This document shows positions 44,647 through 53,907 of a stretch of 64,000 bases of DNA, in pieces (position 1 is the first letter of the stretch; every line of letters starts with the position of its first letter). The stretch comes from Nocardia sp. NBC_01730 (GTDB lineage Bacteria > Actinomycetota > Actinomycetes > Mycobacteriales > Mycobacteriaceae): positions 434,001 through 498,000 of the forward strand of contig NZ_CP109162.1 of the NCBI RefSeq assembly GCF_035920445.1, given 5' to 3'. Made by a program: the position numbers and the translations under genes. The notes under the pieces were generated by a model, which was not told where the DNA came from, ran no database searches, and saw only the letters and a list, made by a program, of their open reading frames with translations.

Positions 44647-45915
44647 TTGACCACGCCACATTTCCAGCCACCCACGTCGACGTCCGATCCTGGCTGCCCC
44701 ATCCAGCACGGTTCGCCGATCGACACCGACGGCCACAGGGTCGCACTGTATTCGGAGGCATTCGCGGCGGATCCGCACCACGCCTACCGTGAGATGCGTC
44801 GCAGGTATGGTCCACTCGTTCCGGTGGAGCTGGCGCCGGACGTGCCCGCCACTTTGGTGATCGGCTACTACACGGCCCTGCGCATCCTCCACGACCCCGA
44901 GCACTTTCCAGCCGATCCGCGCACCTGGCAGAAGAACATTCCCGGCGAGTGCCCGATCCTGCCGATGCTGGAGTGGCGGCCCAATGCCTTGCGCAGCGCG
45001 GGCCTGGAGCACCTGCGCTACCGGCAGGCCACCGTTGCGGCCATCTCCGAGGTCGATCTGCACGCCATGCACGCCACTATCGAGCAGATCGCCATTTCGG
45101 TGATCAATGCATTCTGCCAGGACGGCGCGGCGGAGCTGATCAGCCAGTACGCGTTTCCGCTCACCTTCGCGGTGCTCAACGCCATACTCGGCTGCCCACC
45201 GGATATCGGGCAGCACGTCGCGACCGGCATGGCCGCCATCTTCGAGGGCGTCAACGCAGCCAAGGGCAACGCGATGATCACCGACGCGCTGTTCAACCTG
45301 GTGCAGACGAAGCGGAAGGAACCGGGCGACGACATCACCTCGCGGCTGTTGCAGCACCCCGCTGCCCTCGACGACGTGGAGATGATCCACCAGCTGGTCA
45401 CGATGTACGGCGCGGGAATCGAGCCGACGCAGAACTTGATCGTCAACACCCTGCGGTTGATGCTCACCGACCACCGGTTCGCGGGCGGCATCCTCGGCGG
45501 CAGCCTGTCGACACGCGACGCCCTCGACAAGGTGCTGTTCAGCGATCCGCCGGGGGCCAACTACTGCGTCAGCTACCCGAAGCAGCCCATTCTCATCGAC
45601 AGTGTCTGGCTGCCCGCGCACCAGCCGGTCGTGATCAGCATGACCGGCTGCAACAACGACCCCGCTATCAATACGGGTGAATACACCGACAACCGAGCTC
45701 ATCTCGCATGGAGTCTCGGACCGCACGCCTGTCCGGCCGGGTCGGCGGCGTACCTGATCGCCCAGGACGCCATCGATCAGTTGCTCGATGCCCTGCCCGA
45801 GATGCGGCTCGCCGTCGCGGCGCAGGACCTGGTCTGGCGACCCGGTCCCTTCCACCGCGCGCTGGTTTCCTTGCCCGTCGTCTTCCCGAAATCACCTCCG
45901 CTGACTGTCTTTTAG
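44647..45915 (+). CDS. Atypical cytochrome P450 lacking the ExxR motif
   Basis: A 422-residue P450-fold protein. The heme loop is recognisable as WSLGPHACPAGSAAYLIA with the Cys ligand, and the overall order matches P450s. The I-helix reads YGAGIEPTQNLIVN and not AG-x-(D/E)-T, and the K-helix position that should read ExxR reads DALDKVLFSDPP, with neither Glu nor Arg. Loss of ExxR is known in the CYP157 family of Streptomyces, whose members occur beside conservon genes, so the protein may fold without being a typical monooxygenase. TTG 44647 is used (GGAG nine bases upstream); GTG 44578 would add 23 residues. No redox partner is nearby. Confidence 0.82.
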   Translation: MTTPHFQPPTSTSDPGCPIQHGSPIDTDGHRVALYSEAFAADPHHAYREMRRRYGPLVPVELAPDVPATLVIGYYTALRILHDPEHFPADPRTWQKNIPGECPILPMLEWRPNALRSAGLEHLRYRQATVAAISEVDLHAMHATIEQIAISVINAFCQDGAAELISQYAFPLTFAVLNAILGCPPDIGQHVATGMAAIFEGVNAAKGNAMITDALFNLVQTKRKEPGDDITSRLLQHPAALDDVEMIHQLVTMYGAGIEPTQNLIVNTLRLMLTDHRFAGGILGGSLSTRDALDKVLFSDPPGANYCVSYPKQPILIDSVWLPAHQPVVISMTGCNNDPAINTGEYTDNRAHLAWSLGPHACPAGSAAYLIAQDAIDQLLDALPEMRLAVAAQDLVWRPGPFHRALVSLPVVFPKSPPLTVF

Positions 45916-46064
45916 AGAGACAGCCGATCCCGCGGCTGGATGGCCCGCGCGATCGCTTGCCACCGAGACGGTGCGTGCGCGGCGGCGGTCGAACCGGGCT
46001 CGACGAGGTCGGCCACTGCGGGTCGTAGTGCCTCGATGACCTCGGTGCGGCCGATCTCGTCCAT
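45912..46064 (-). CDS. Small hypothetical protein
   Basis: A 50-residue frame (MDEIGRTEVIEALRPAVADL then APSRWQAIARAIQPRDRLSL) with a weak ribosome site. It overlaps the end of the P450-like gene by four bases on the opposite strand. No family is recognised, and it may be a gene fragment. Confidence 0.35.
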   Translation of the reverse strand: MDEIGRTEVIEALRPAVADLVEPGSTAAAHAPSRWQAIARAIQPRDRLSL

Positions 46065-46284
46065 ACGAATTCCATCCCTGGGTGCGCGAGAGGCGGGAAA
46101 CTGGTCGTCGACGTTCGGGTGATCTTCAGCGCCGGTGGACGGGTAGGTGGGTGGACGGCTGGAGGAGACCACGATCTGCTTGTCGGGGCGTGCCGGTACG
46201 CACTGTGTCACCGGCCCGCAAACGACGGCAATTCTCGAAGCTGACTCCAGCCGCCACGGTGGGCGTCGATACAGGGTCATTGGA

Positions 46285-47964
46285 TCAGAGGGTCGGGTTT
46301 TCCTCGTAGCTGTAGGTCCAGGAGCTCTGGCCGCACGGGGTGGTGACGTCGATGGTGATTCCTGGGTTTGCTGGGTGGGGCGGGGCGATGGTGCTGATCG
46401 TGGTGTCGGAGATGACAGAGAAGCTTGCCGGGATGCCGTCGAAGGTCACGGTGTCGGTGTGGGTGAGTCCGTTGCCAGTGATGGTCACGAGGCTGCCGCC
46501 GGTGGTCGGTCCGGCGCTCGGGGTGACGTTGTTGATGTTGGGGCTGGGGAGGTAGGTGTAGGTGAGATCGTCGGCGCTGCCGCCCGGTGTCGTCACGATG
46601 ACCGGGAAGGTGCCGGGGCTTTGTCCGAATATGGTGCCGACGATGAGCTGGGTGGGCGTGGCGGACTGGATGGTGACGGGGCTGGGGCCGATGGACACGG
46701 CAATCGCGCCGGACAGGTTGAAGCCGGTGATGACCGCGGTGCCGCCGTCGGGGGAGCCTTCGGCGGGGCTGATGCTGTTGATCTGCGGTGGTGGGAAGTA
46801 GATGAAGTATCCCAGGGATCCGGTGCCGCCCGGGGTGGTGACCGTCACGGGGACCGCTCCGGCCCCGGCAGGGGTGGCGACGGTGATCGAGGTCGGAGTG
46901 TTGGTGAGGATGGTGGCTTCGGTGGTGCCGAAGTGCACGGCGCTGGCGTTGGCGAGGTTGTGGCCGTTGATGGTCACGAGGGTGCCACCTGCGGTGCTCC
47001 CTTCCCGTGGGACCAGGGTCAGAGGGATGACGCTGAGTGTGTTGTCGTCGGTGTTGGTCACGTAGAGGAGGGAGTCGTCCGAGGTGACGGCGACACCGCT
47101 CGGGCCTTGCCCGACCCGCAGGTTTCCGGACAGCGTGTTGGTGGCGGTGTCGATCACGCTGGCGGTATTGGAGCCGTAGTTCGCCACGTAGACGTGGGCG
47201 CCGTTCTGGCTGATGGTCATGAAACGCGGCACGACGCCGACCGGGATGGTAGCGGTGATGGTGTTGGTGGCGGTGTCGATCACGCTGAGAGTGCTGGCGA
47301 AGTTGTTGCTGACGTAGGCGCGCGTGCCGTCCGGGGTGATCGCCACGACCGAGGGCCCGCCGCCCCCAGGGATGGTAGCGGTGATGGTGTTGGTGGCGGT
47401 GTCGATCACGCTGAGGGTGTCGCCGAGGATGTTGCCGACGTAGGCGCGGGACCCGTCCGGGGTGACCGCCACACCGGTCGGCAGCACTCCCACCGCGATG
47501 GTAGCGGTGATGGTGTTGGTCGCGGTGTCGATCACGCTGACCGTGTCGCTGCCCTGGTTCGCCACGTAGACGTGGCCGCCGTCCGGAGTGATTGATACGC
47601 CAGTAGGCGCCGTCCCCACCGGGACGCTCGCGGTGATGGTGTTGGTCGCGGTGTCGATCACGCTGAGCAAGCCATCCTCGGCCACGCTCACATAGAGGCG
47701 GCCCCCGTCGGGTGCGAAAGCAAACAGCCTCGGCCCCGCCCCTGTGGGAATGGTCGCGACGACACCGTCGGTCGCGGTGTCGAGCACAGTGACGGTGTTC
47801 GACGTACTGCCGGCCACGTAGGCGCGTGTCCCGTCGGGAGACAGCACCACCCCCAGAGGGCTGCCACCCATCGGTAAGACGGTGTCGGCGGCCGAAAGCG
47901 CGACGGGCGCAAGGTCCCCGGCCTCGGGGCCGAGCAGGGACAACGATCGCGTGTTGGTGGACAT
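46285..47964 (-). CDS. Seven-blade YVTN beta-propeller with three IPT/TIG domains
   Basis: A 559-residue repeat protein. Residues about 25-330 are seven repeats of 42 residues, each with PDG-x-x-x-YV and SVIDTATNTITATI, forming an YncE-like propeller. Residues about 330-555 are three Ig-like IPT domains (each with a GG-T-x-V-x-I-x-G start). The central repeats are almost identical at DNA level with a 126-base period, so recent expansion or gene conversion is likely. No signal peptide or membrane helix is seen, although the domains are typical of surface proteins, so export is unexplained. It is probably a binding or adhesion scaffold. It has no operon partner. Confidence 0.88.
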   Translation of the reverse strand: MSTNTRSLSLLGPEAGDLAPVALSAADTVLPMGGSPLGVVLSPDGTRAYVAGSTSNTVTVLDTATDGVVATIPTGAGPRLFAFAPDGGRLYVSVAEDGLLSVIDTATNTITASVPVGTAPTGVSITPDGGHVYVANQGSDTVSVIDTATNTITATIAVGVLPTGVAVTPDGSRAYVGNILGDTLSVIDTATNTITATIPGGGGPSVVAITPDGTRAYVSNNFASTLSVIDTATNTITATIPVGVVPRFMTISQNGAHVYVANYGSNTASVIDTATNTLSGNLRVGQGPSGVAVTSDDSLLYVTNTDDNTLSVIPLTLVPREGSTAGGTLVTINGHNLANASAVHFGTTEATILTNTPTSITVATPAGAGAVPVTVTTPGGTGSLGYFIYFPPPQINSISPAEGSPDGGTAVITGFNLSGAIAVSIGPSPVTIQSATPTQLIVGTIFGQSPGTFPVIVTTPGGSADDLTYTYLPSPNINNVTPSAGPTTGGSLVTITGNGLTHTDTVTFDGIPASFSVISDTTISTIAPPHPANPGITIDVTTPCGQSSWTYSYEENPTL

Positions 47965-48606
47965 GAGACTCCCCCCTTTGTAGTGGGTTTTTCAGGATGG
48001 CGAACGGCCATCAGGTTGAGAGATTGCAGAAACGCACCGGCTCGGCCATGCCTGAACGAAGATCCCGGCTGATCGCCGCGTACAACTCTTTCGACATCTT
48101 CGACATGAGCGCCCCCTCGGCAGCATCACCATCGTTACACTACAAACTGACCGAAACACTGGAATTCGTGCACATCGACTTCGCGACACGCCGGGACGCA
48201 CTGAGATTCGGATGTAAACCACGCTGGAAATGGTGCGTAAACCAGGATCTCTCGGAGCCTCCGCTCGTGGTTCCGCTTGCCTTGTTTCAGCGAAGTCGAC
48301 TTATTGCCAAGAGAATTGAGCGAGTGCTTGGTTTCTCGCCACCGTAGACGGTCCGACTCGCAGTGCGATCGCACTGCGTGGTCGAGCGATCTGCGTATTC
48401 CCGTGGCGTCAGCTCTGCGTCCGACTGCCAAATGTCGGATCCACCGAAATGCTTGCCCCCCAAATCTTCCGGCAGAGCTCGTAGGAGCGGGCCACACTAT
48501 AGCGGTGGCCCGCGTCCAAGCGATACGCGAGGGTAAAATGGCGCACTCGCGTTCGTCACATGATCTGAGGCGGATCGCGTCGCTTCGGCTGTAGGTGTGG
48601 GGCCGA
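47965..48606. other. 640-base region without a supported gene
   Basis: Lower GC than its surroundings. It holds the promoter of the propeller gene (minus) and a perfect 20-base palindrome at 48359-48378. Several frames of 60-170 codons cross it, but none shows protein-like content or a ribosome site. Confidence 0.4.
48359..48378. repeat. Perfect 20-base palindrome
   Basis: CGCAGTGCGATCGCACTGCG reads identically on both strands and is centred on GCGATCGC. It stands alone in a gene-free region, so a protein-binding or structural role is possible. Confidence 0.6.
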
Positions 48607-48891
48607 TCAGCCGTCGGCGGCGGTTCCGGCGTCCGTGGCACCGGGAAGGAGCGGACGAACGGCAATGGCCTCAGGACCGCGCTTGCGCACGGTTGCGGTG
48701 AAGATGACTGGTTGGCCGGCGGTGAGGGATTTGTAGCCGGTGGTCTCGATGCTGGTGTACTCGACGAAGACCGGCGTGGGGTCGTCGTCGGGCTGCAGAA
48801 ATCCGAAACCTTTCTCGACGTTGAACCAGGCCACGGTGCCGCGGCGCCAGGACTCCGCAGACGTGCTTGGACGCTGCTGCCGACCGATCAC
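48607..48891 (-). CDS. Cold-shock-domain protein with unusual N-terminus
   Basis: The cold-shock domain is clear: GTVAWFNVEKGFGFLQPDDD then PVFVEYTSI and GYKSLTAGQPVIFTATVRKR. RNP1 (KGFGFL) is intact and RNP2 reads VFVEY where VFVH is usual. These proteins bind single-stranded RNA or DNA. The normal start, an ATG two to three codons before GTV, is missing. The nearest in-frame starts are GTG at 48891 or further upstream, giving an extension of 20 or more residues with no counterpart. The start is therefore doubtful, and the gene may be damaged at its 5' end. Confidence 0.7.
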   Translation of the reverse strand: MIGRQQRPSTSAESWRRGTVAWFNVEKGFGFLQPDDDPTPVFVEYTSIETTGYKSLTAGQPVIFTATVRKRGPEAIAVRPLLPGATDAGTAADG

Positions 48892-49229
48892 GTGGATTGG
48901 GTGGCGGCGGGCACGCGACTGTGCCGAGGTCGATCGACGTGCATGACGCGCCGCCACCAAGCGTCGAGGGGGCTGGGGTCGGGCCAGACGATCGGGGTCT
49001 CGGGCGTGCCGACGGCTTCGGTTGCGTTCGGTCTCGGCGGGGTGCGACGGGATTCGGTGGGTGCCATGATCGAGGTTACTCCATCAGGTGATCTGTGTGC
49101 CAGGGGATAATCCCCGATGCGGCAACATCTTTCGTGTTTCCGGCAGGCATCTGGTTCGTTGCTGCCGCAGGCGAGCCATTCCGGAACGGCGTACCGGATG
49201 GCGTGATTCGGCGGCTGTCGAGCGAATTG
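48892..49229. other. Intergenic stretch, no gene seen
   Basis: Between the cold-shock gene and the response regulator, both minus strand. The part near 48892-48960 may encode an N-terminal extension of the cold-shock protein; otherwise nothing is supported. Confidence 0.35.
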
Positions 49230-49676
49230 TTACGAATGGCGGCGCGGCAGGCGCACGACCTGGACGAAGAACTCGTCGATCTGTTTGATCGCGGCGACGA
49301 ACTGGTCGAGGTCGACCGGCTTGGTGACATACGCGTTCGCATGCAGCCGGTAGCTGCGCAGGATGTCCTCTTCGGCCGCCGATGTGGTCAGCACGACCAC
49401 TGGAATGTGCGCGAGGCCGGGGTCGGCCTTGATCTTCTCCAAGACCTGCCGCCCGTCGTACTTGGGCAGGTTGAGATCGAGCAGTATCAGATCCGGTCGT
49501 ACCGCCTCGGCGTGTGCGCCCTGGCGGTAGAGGAAATCGAGAGCTTCCTCTCCGTCGCGAACGACGTGCAGCGTGTTGCCGATCTTGTTGTCTTCGAAGG
49601 CTTCCCGGGTCATCAACTCGTCGCCGGGGTCGTCCTCGACGAGCAGGATGTCGATGGGCTGGCCGTGGACGGTCAT
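49230..49676 (-). CDS. Single-domain response regulator, Rcp1-like
   Basis: A 148-residue receiver domain without an output domain. The acidic pocket is EDD near residue 14, the phosphorylated Asp is in [13 protein letters not shown], the switch Thr/Ser in [16 protein letters not shown], and the conserved Lys in [14 protein letters not shown]. The extended loop around [20 protein letters not shown] is typical of the Rcp1 group, which receives phosphate from phytochrome-like histidine kinases. No kinase gene is adjacent, so it is an orphan here. It would signal by protein contact, not DNA binding. Confidence 0.9.
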   Translation of the reverse strand: MTVHGQPIDILLVEDDPGDELMTREAFEDNKIGNTLHVVRDGEEALDFLYRQGAHAEAVRPDLILLDLNLPKYDGRQVLEKIKADPGLAHIPVVVLTTSAAEEDILRSYRLHANAYVTKPVDLDQFVAAIKQIDEFFVQVVRLPRRHS

Positions 49677-50043
49677 GCGGATGCTCCTTCAGAACGAAAG
49701 GATCGGTGGTGCGGGTGTGCCTGTCGGGTTCGAGGCGCGCGGGTTTCTGCCCTGGCAACTCCACGTCGACGGCCACTCGGGCAGGTTGTCCGATCGGTCA
49801 CGCCGCATGAACACCGACGGTCGGGGATGTGCTCGGGATGAAGGGCTGACTGCGTTGATGCCGTCGTCGGCAAGCACCGACAACGGGGCCTCCGATCACC
49901 GATTGACGCCGGCGGACGCCGACTGTCTCAGCGGCCGGTTGCTGGACCGAAGAGGTAGCAGCGATCGTATCCGATCTTCGGTCGGGTCGAGACATGACGC
50001 CGACCAGTGGGAATCGGCGTCCGAACGGCGTCTTGCGTGGGAG
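49677..50043. other. Intergenic stretch, no gene seen
   Basis: About 370 bases upstream of the response regulator; probable promoter region. No remnant of a histidine kinase was recognised. Confidence 0.35.
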
Positions 50044-50364
50044 TCAGACCGTAGGGGTGCAGGATGTCTGCTCGGCGCGGTCGAGCGCGCCCTCGCGGCG
50101 CGGCGATCGCAGTTCCGCCAAGCTGCGGGCGACGACCGTGACATGTGCCGCTATGACCGCCAGGGAAGCAGAGCCGACCGCAGCGAGAAGCACAACCACG
50201 ACAGATACCGGTCCTTTCGGGCGCGAGCGGGCCGGGATGCCCGCTTCATCGGATGCGGAGCGCGGGCCCGCCGATTCTGGCAGCGCGCGCTCCGTGTCCA
50301 ACGTGCCCCGACTCTTCCGGACCAAACACACCGAGTTCGCACCGGTGACGCTGCCGCCGATCAC
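50044..50364 (-). CDS. Hypothetical single-helix membrane protein
   Basis: A 106-residue frame with one long hydrophobic segment (VSVVVVLLAAVGSASLAVIA then AHVTVVARSLAELR) preceded by a basic stretch. Start GTG 50364 has no clear ribosome site. Unknown family; it may start later or be spurious. Confidence 0.35.
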   Translation of the reverse strand: MIGGSVTGANSVCLVRKSRGTLDTERALPESAGPRSASDEAGIPARSRPKGPVSVVVVLLAAVGSASLAVIAAHVTVVARSLAELRSPRREGALDRAEQTSCTPTV

Positions 50365-50441
50365 GAGAACGTCGATCCCGCATCGTCACCGGGCCGACCA
50401 CGAATTCGTGGTGCGGCGGTGGCGCGATACGGGTGAGGCGA

Positions 50442-51497
50442 TCAGGCGAGGGCGACCTCGGCCGTCGCGCGGCCGAAGATCTTGCGCCCGTCGTGCTCGG
50501 CCGTGACCGCCACCGTCGCGGTCCGCGCGTCCGGATTCAGGTCCTTCACCCTGCCGCGGAACTCGATCCGCCCGCCGGTCTCGGTGACATGGACCGGGCT
50601 GGTCAGACGCACGTTGTAGGCCCGCACCGCGCCGGGGTCGCCGAGCCACGAGGTGAAGAAGTCCACACTGAGCCCGATCGTCAACATGCCCTGGGCGACA
50701 ACGGTATCGAGTCCCATCTGCGTGGCGATCTCGGCGCTCCAGTGGATCGGGTTCGCATCGCCTGCGACGCCGGCGTAGTTGACCAGGTCACCACGGCTGA
50801 GCGCGAGCGTGCGCGGGGGCAACTCGTCGCCGATGGCTACCGCGTCGAATGACAGTGCGTGCGCGGGTGCCGTAGCCGCGGGCACGCGCCGCACCGGCTC
50901 GGAGGTCTGCGTACCGACGTACCGCGGCGGCAGCGTCCGGTGTGACTTCCGTGTGTCCGGGTGTGCGCCGTGCATCACGATCGCATCGACCGAGCGGGGT
51001 ATGGCGCCGTTGGCGCGGCCGAACAGGCTGGTCCGGGAAGTGAGGACAGGCCGATCGTTCTGGTCGACTATGGTCTGGCGCAGCCCGATGAGGTCGCCGC
51101 CGAACGCGGGGCGGAACGAGTCGAGGCACATCTCGAAGCCGACCCGGTCACCGGCCAGCAGCGGGCGGTGGAACTCGATCATCAGATCGGTCTGGATCAT
51201 GTTGCCCAGTTCGTGACCGGGCAGGATTATGTCGAACACCTCGGCGTAGGCAAGGTACCCGGGAACGGAGCCGAAGGTCGGTGGCGCCAGGAGACGGTCG
51301 TAGCCGAAGCCGGCCGCTGCGTCCTCTGACCAATGCGCGGGGTGGTAGTTACGCACCGCACTCGCGTACTCGCGAATCTTCTCGCGCCCGACCTCGTAGT
51401 AATCGCAGGTGCGGTACCGACGCCCGATTATCGAAGACGTAAGCGCTGCGGGATCGATCACTTCGGTCTCACCGGACGTTGAACGGTTGCTGGACAT
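50442..51497 (-). CDS. Second fused HadA/HadB-like (3R)-hydroxyacyl dehydratase
   Basis: A 351-residue paralogue of the protein at 794-1858, with the same order of domains: an N-terminal HadA-like half (YEVGREKIREYASAVRNYHP then AHWSEDA) and a C-terminal MaoC half with YAGVAGDANPIHWSAEIATQ. The active-site Asp and His are kept. Identity to the first copy is high in the motifs and low in the linker (about 160-205), so the split is old and the two probably differ in chain-length or substrate range. ATG 51497 has no strong ribosome site, and a TTG six codons upstream is possible. Confidence 0.87.
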   Translation of the reverse strand: MSSNRSTSGETEVIDPAALTSSIIGRRYRTCDYYEVGREKIREYASAVRNYHPAHWSEDAAAGFGYDRLLAPPTFGSVPGYLAYAEVFDIILPGHELGNMIQTDLMIEFHRPLLAGDRVGFEMCLDSFRPAFGGDLIGLRQTIVDQNDRPVLTSRTSLFGRANGAIPRSVDAIVMHGAHPDTRKSHRTLPPRYVGTQTSEPVRRVPAATAPAHALSFDAVAIGDELPPRTLALSRGDLVNYAGVAGDANPIHWSAEIATQMGLDTVVAQGMLTIGLSVDFFTSWLGDPGAVRAYNVRLTSPVHVTETGGRIEFRGRVKDLNPDARTATVAVTAEHDGRKIFGRATAEVALA

Positions 51498-52061
51498 CGC
51501 GGGGAATCTACCCAATGAACCGCGAATTTCCGGTCAGCCCGCATCACACGCCGTTTCGCGGATCGACACCGAGAACGGAATGCGCCTGTGATCGAGCACG
51601 GCTCAGAAGCGGTACGCAGATGCTGTCCCGTTACCTCGTATGCCTTTCGACTGGAGGCACCTGTCTCTGCATACGCGAAAATATGGTCGTTGATGCCCTT
51701 GCTTCTGAAAATTTTGCCGTCGAATGTCTGGCTTAGCGGTAGATTTGTGACGGGCACCGGGAAAGTTGATCGACAGAAGGGTATCGGCATTCAGTGACCG
51801 TGGACGTACCTCGACAGGCGGCAGGCCGGCTCTGGGGGAGCTGGGCCGGAAGATGTCGGTGTGCGGGCCGCGCGGTCGGAGGTGCGCGATGCGCCTCGCT
51901 TCGATTCCGGCACATCTTCGTCCGCGGAGCCCCTTGTGACCACTCGCGATGCGTTCCCGACCTCGTCGAGCTCGCGTGCAGGGCGACGCCGGTCCCCGGT
52001 GTCGTACGTCCTGACGGTTTGTCGTGGGGCTCCCGCCCGCGGCTCGTAGGAGAGGAGAGAG
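51498..52061. other. Divergent spacer between dehydratase and catalase genes
   Basis: About 560 bases. The region near 51690-51740 is AT-richer and may hold the dehydratase promoter; the catalase has a strong ribosome site (GGAGAGGAGAGAG) directly before its ATG. No gene is supported. Confidence 0.4.
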
Positions 52062-53582
52062 ATGTCTGTTCCGAACTACACCACCGATGACGCCGGTATC
52101 CCGGTCCCCAGCGACGAGCACTCGTTGACGGTGGGGCCCGACGGCCCGATCCTGCTCAACGACGCCTATCTGATCGAGAAGATGGCTGCGTTCAACCGGG
52201 AACGGGTGCCAGAACGTCAGCCGCACGCCAAGGGTGGCGGAGCTTTCGGCACGTTCGAGGTCACCAATGACGTGCGCGCCTACACCAAGGCCGACCTGTT
52301 CCAGCCGGGCAAGAGGACGGAGATGCTGGCCCGCTTCTCCACGGTCGCCGGGGAGCGTGGAAGTCCCGACACCTGGCGCGACCCGCGCGGGTTCGCGCTG
52401 AAGTTCTACACCGAGCAGGGCAACTTCGACATGGTCGGCAACAATACGCCGATCTTCTTCGTCCGCGACCCGATGAAGTTCCAGGACTTCATCCGCTCCC
52501 AGAAGCGTCGTGCGGACAACAATCTGCGCGACCACGACATGCAGTGGGACTTCTGGACGCTGTCACCGGAATCCGCCCACCAGGTGACCTGGTTGATGGG
52601 TGACCGCGGCATTCCCCGCACCTGGCGACACATGAACGGCTACTCCAGTCATACCTACATGTGGGTCAACGCCTCTGGGAAGCGGTTCTGGGTCAAGTAC
52701 CACTTCAAGACCGATCAGGGCGTCGAGTTCTTCACCCAGGACGAAGGTGACCGGATGGCGGCGATGGACACCGACTGCCACATGCGTGACCTCTGGGAGA
52801 CGATCGAGGGCGGCAACTATCCGAGTTGGACGCTGAAGATGCAGATCATGCCGTTCGACGAGGCTAAGACGTACCGATTCAACCCGTTCGACCTCACCAA
52901 GGTGTGGCCGCACGGCGACTATCCGCTGGTCGAAGTCGGCAGGATGACGTTGAACCGCAACCCGGCGGACTATCACACCGAGATCGAGCAGGCGGCGTTC
53001 GAGCCGAGCAGCTCGGTGCCCGGCACCGGCCCGAGCCCGGACAAGATGCTGCTGGGCCGCTGGTTCTCCTACCCCGACGCCCATCGATACCGAATCGGCG
53101 CCAATTACAAAGAACTGCCGGTCAATTCGGCGCACGCGACTACCGTGCGGTCGTACACCAAGGATGGCGCGATGCGCCACCACAACCCGGGCGACCCGGT
53201 GTACGTGCCGAACTCGAAGGGTGGCCCGCACGCCGATTCCGCGGTCTCCGGCCCGTCGGCGGGCTGGTACACCGATGGGGAGATGGTGCGTGCGGCCTAC
53301 ACCGTGCGCAAGGACGATGACGACTGGGGTCAGCCGGGCACCATGGTCCGCGAGGTCCTCGACGAGGCGGCGCGCAGGCGGCTGGTCGACAATATCGTCG
53401 GGCACCTGCTCGGCGGAGTCAGTGCATCGGTGCTGACCAGGGCTTTCGATTACTGGCGCAACGTCGACAAGAATCTGGGCGACCGTGTCGAAGCGGGCGT
53501 GCGCGCCAAACAGGACAACCGTGACCCCAAGGTCGCGGTGCAGGCCGACCTGGCTCGCCCGTCGGCTCGAGCCAAAGCCTGA
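52062..53582 (+). CDS. katA: Monofunctional heme catalase
   Basis: A 506-residue small-subunit catalase that converts hydrogen peroxide to water and oxygen. The catalytic His is in [20 protein letters not shown], the Asn in [17 protein letters not shown], and the proximal heme ligand Tyr in [18 protein letters not shown]. The length and sequence fit clade 3 (NADPH-binding) enzymes. It has an excellent ribosome site and its own terminator, so it is probably a single-gene unit. The symbol is generic; the species-specific name is unknown. Confidence 0.96.
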   Translation: MSVPNYTTDDAGIPVPSDEHSLTVGPDGPILLNDAYLIEKMAAFNRERVPERQPHAKGGGAFGTFEVTNDVRAYTKADLFQPGKRTEMLARFSTVAGERGSPDTWRDPRGFALKFYTEQGNFDMVGNNTPIFFVRDPMKFQDFIRSQKRRADNNLRDHDMQWDFWTLSPESAHQVTWLMGDRGIPRTWRHMNGYSSHTYMWVNASGKRFWVKYHFKTDQGVEFFTQDEGDRMAAMDTDCHMRDLWETIEGGNYPSWTLKMQIMPFDEAKTYRFNPFDLTKVWPHGDYPLVEVGRMTLNRNPADYHTEIEQAAFEPSSSVPGTGPSPDKMLLGRWFSYPDAHRYRIGANYKELPVNSAHATTVRSYTKDGAMRHHNPGDPVYVPNSKGGPHADSAVSGPSAGWYTDGEMVRAAYTVRKDDDDWGQPGTMVREVLDEAARRRLVDNIVGHLLGGVSASVLTRAFDYWRNVDKNLGDRVEAGVRAKQDNRDPKVAVQADLARPSARAKA

Positions 53583-53593
53583 CCTGTCGAAAG

Positions 53594-53619
53594 AGCGGCC
53601 GGTTGCGATGCCGGCCGCT
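53594..53619 (+). terminator. Catalase terminator
   Basis: A perfect nine-base stem (AGCGGCCGG and CCGGCCGCT) with an eight-base loop, 11 bases after the stop. Confidence 0.75.
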
Positions 53620-53907
53620 TCTCCATGCCCGCCTACCGCATCATCAAGCCCGGCCTGCCGGTCTGCCGTGGCCGCGTTTTCCTTTCTGAATATGCGCGTG
53701 ACCATGGAGATATTCTTAGTTATCGTGTTGTTATCAAATATGGGGTGTGTCGGGCTTTGCATAATAGAGATTGTGCTGAAATATGACTCCTCGGATCTGC
53801 TGGATTGACAACACCGTGGTGTTTCGAATTCATTCGAGGCTTGGTGAAGTCCTGCGATACCGGATGCGTCTCACCGGGCCTGCCGACGTAGATCGGAGGA
53901 CCGCATC
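53620..53907. promoter_or_regulatory. AT-rich leader of the NlpC/P60 gene
   Basis: About 290 bases; 53690-53800 is strikingly AT-rich, contains several TTATC/TATAAT-like elements, and is the likely promoter. I could not fit a known riboswitch. Confidence 0.45.

Noticed and set aside
47230..47680. Regular direct repeats that could suggest a CRISPR array
   Set aside because: The repeats are in frame with a protein, have a 126-base period and variable identity, and encode YVTN propeller blades.
49573..50436. A 287-codon plus-strand frame across the response-regulator upstream region
   Set aside because: No protein-like segments, no start signal, and it overlaps the regulator start.
53640..53907. 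A cyclic-di-AMP (ydaO-type) riboswitch upstream of the NlpC/P60 gene
   Set aside because: Such riboswitches often precede wall hydrolases in actinobacteria, but the conserved core could not be found in this AT-rich leader.
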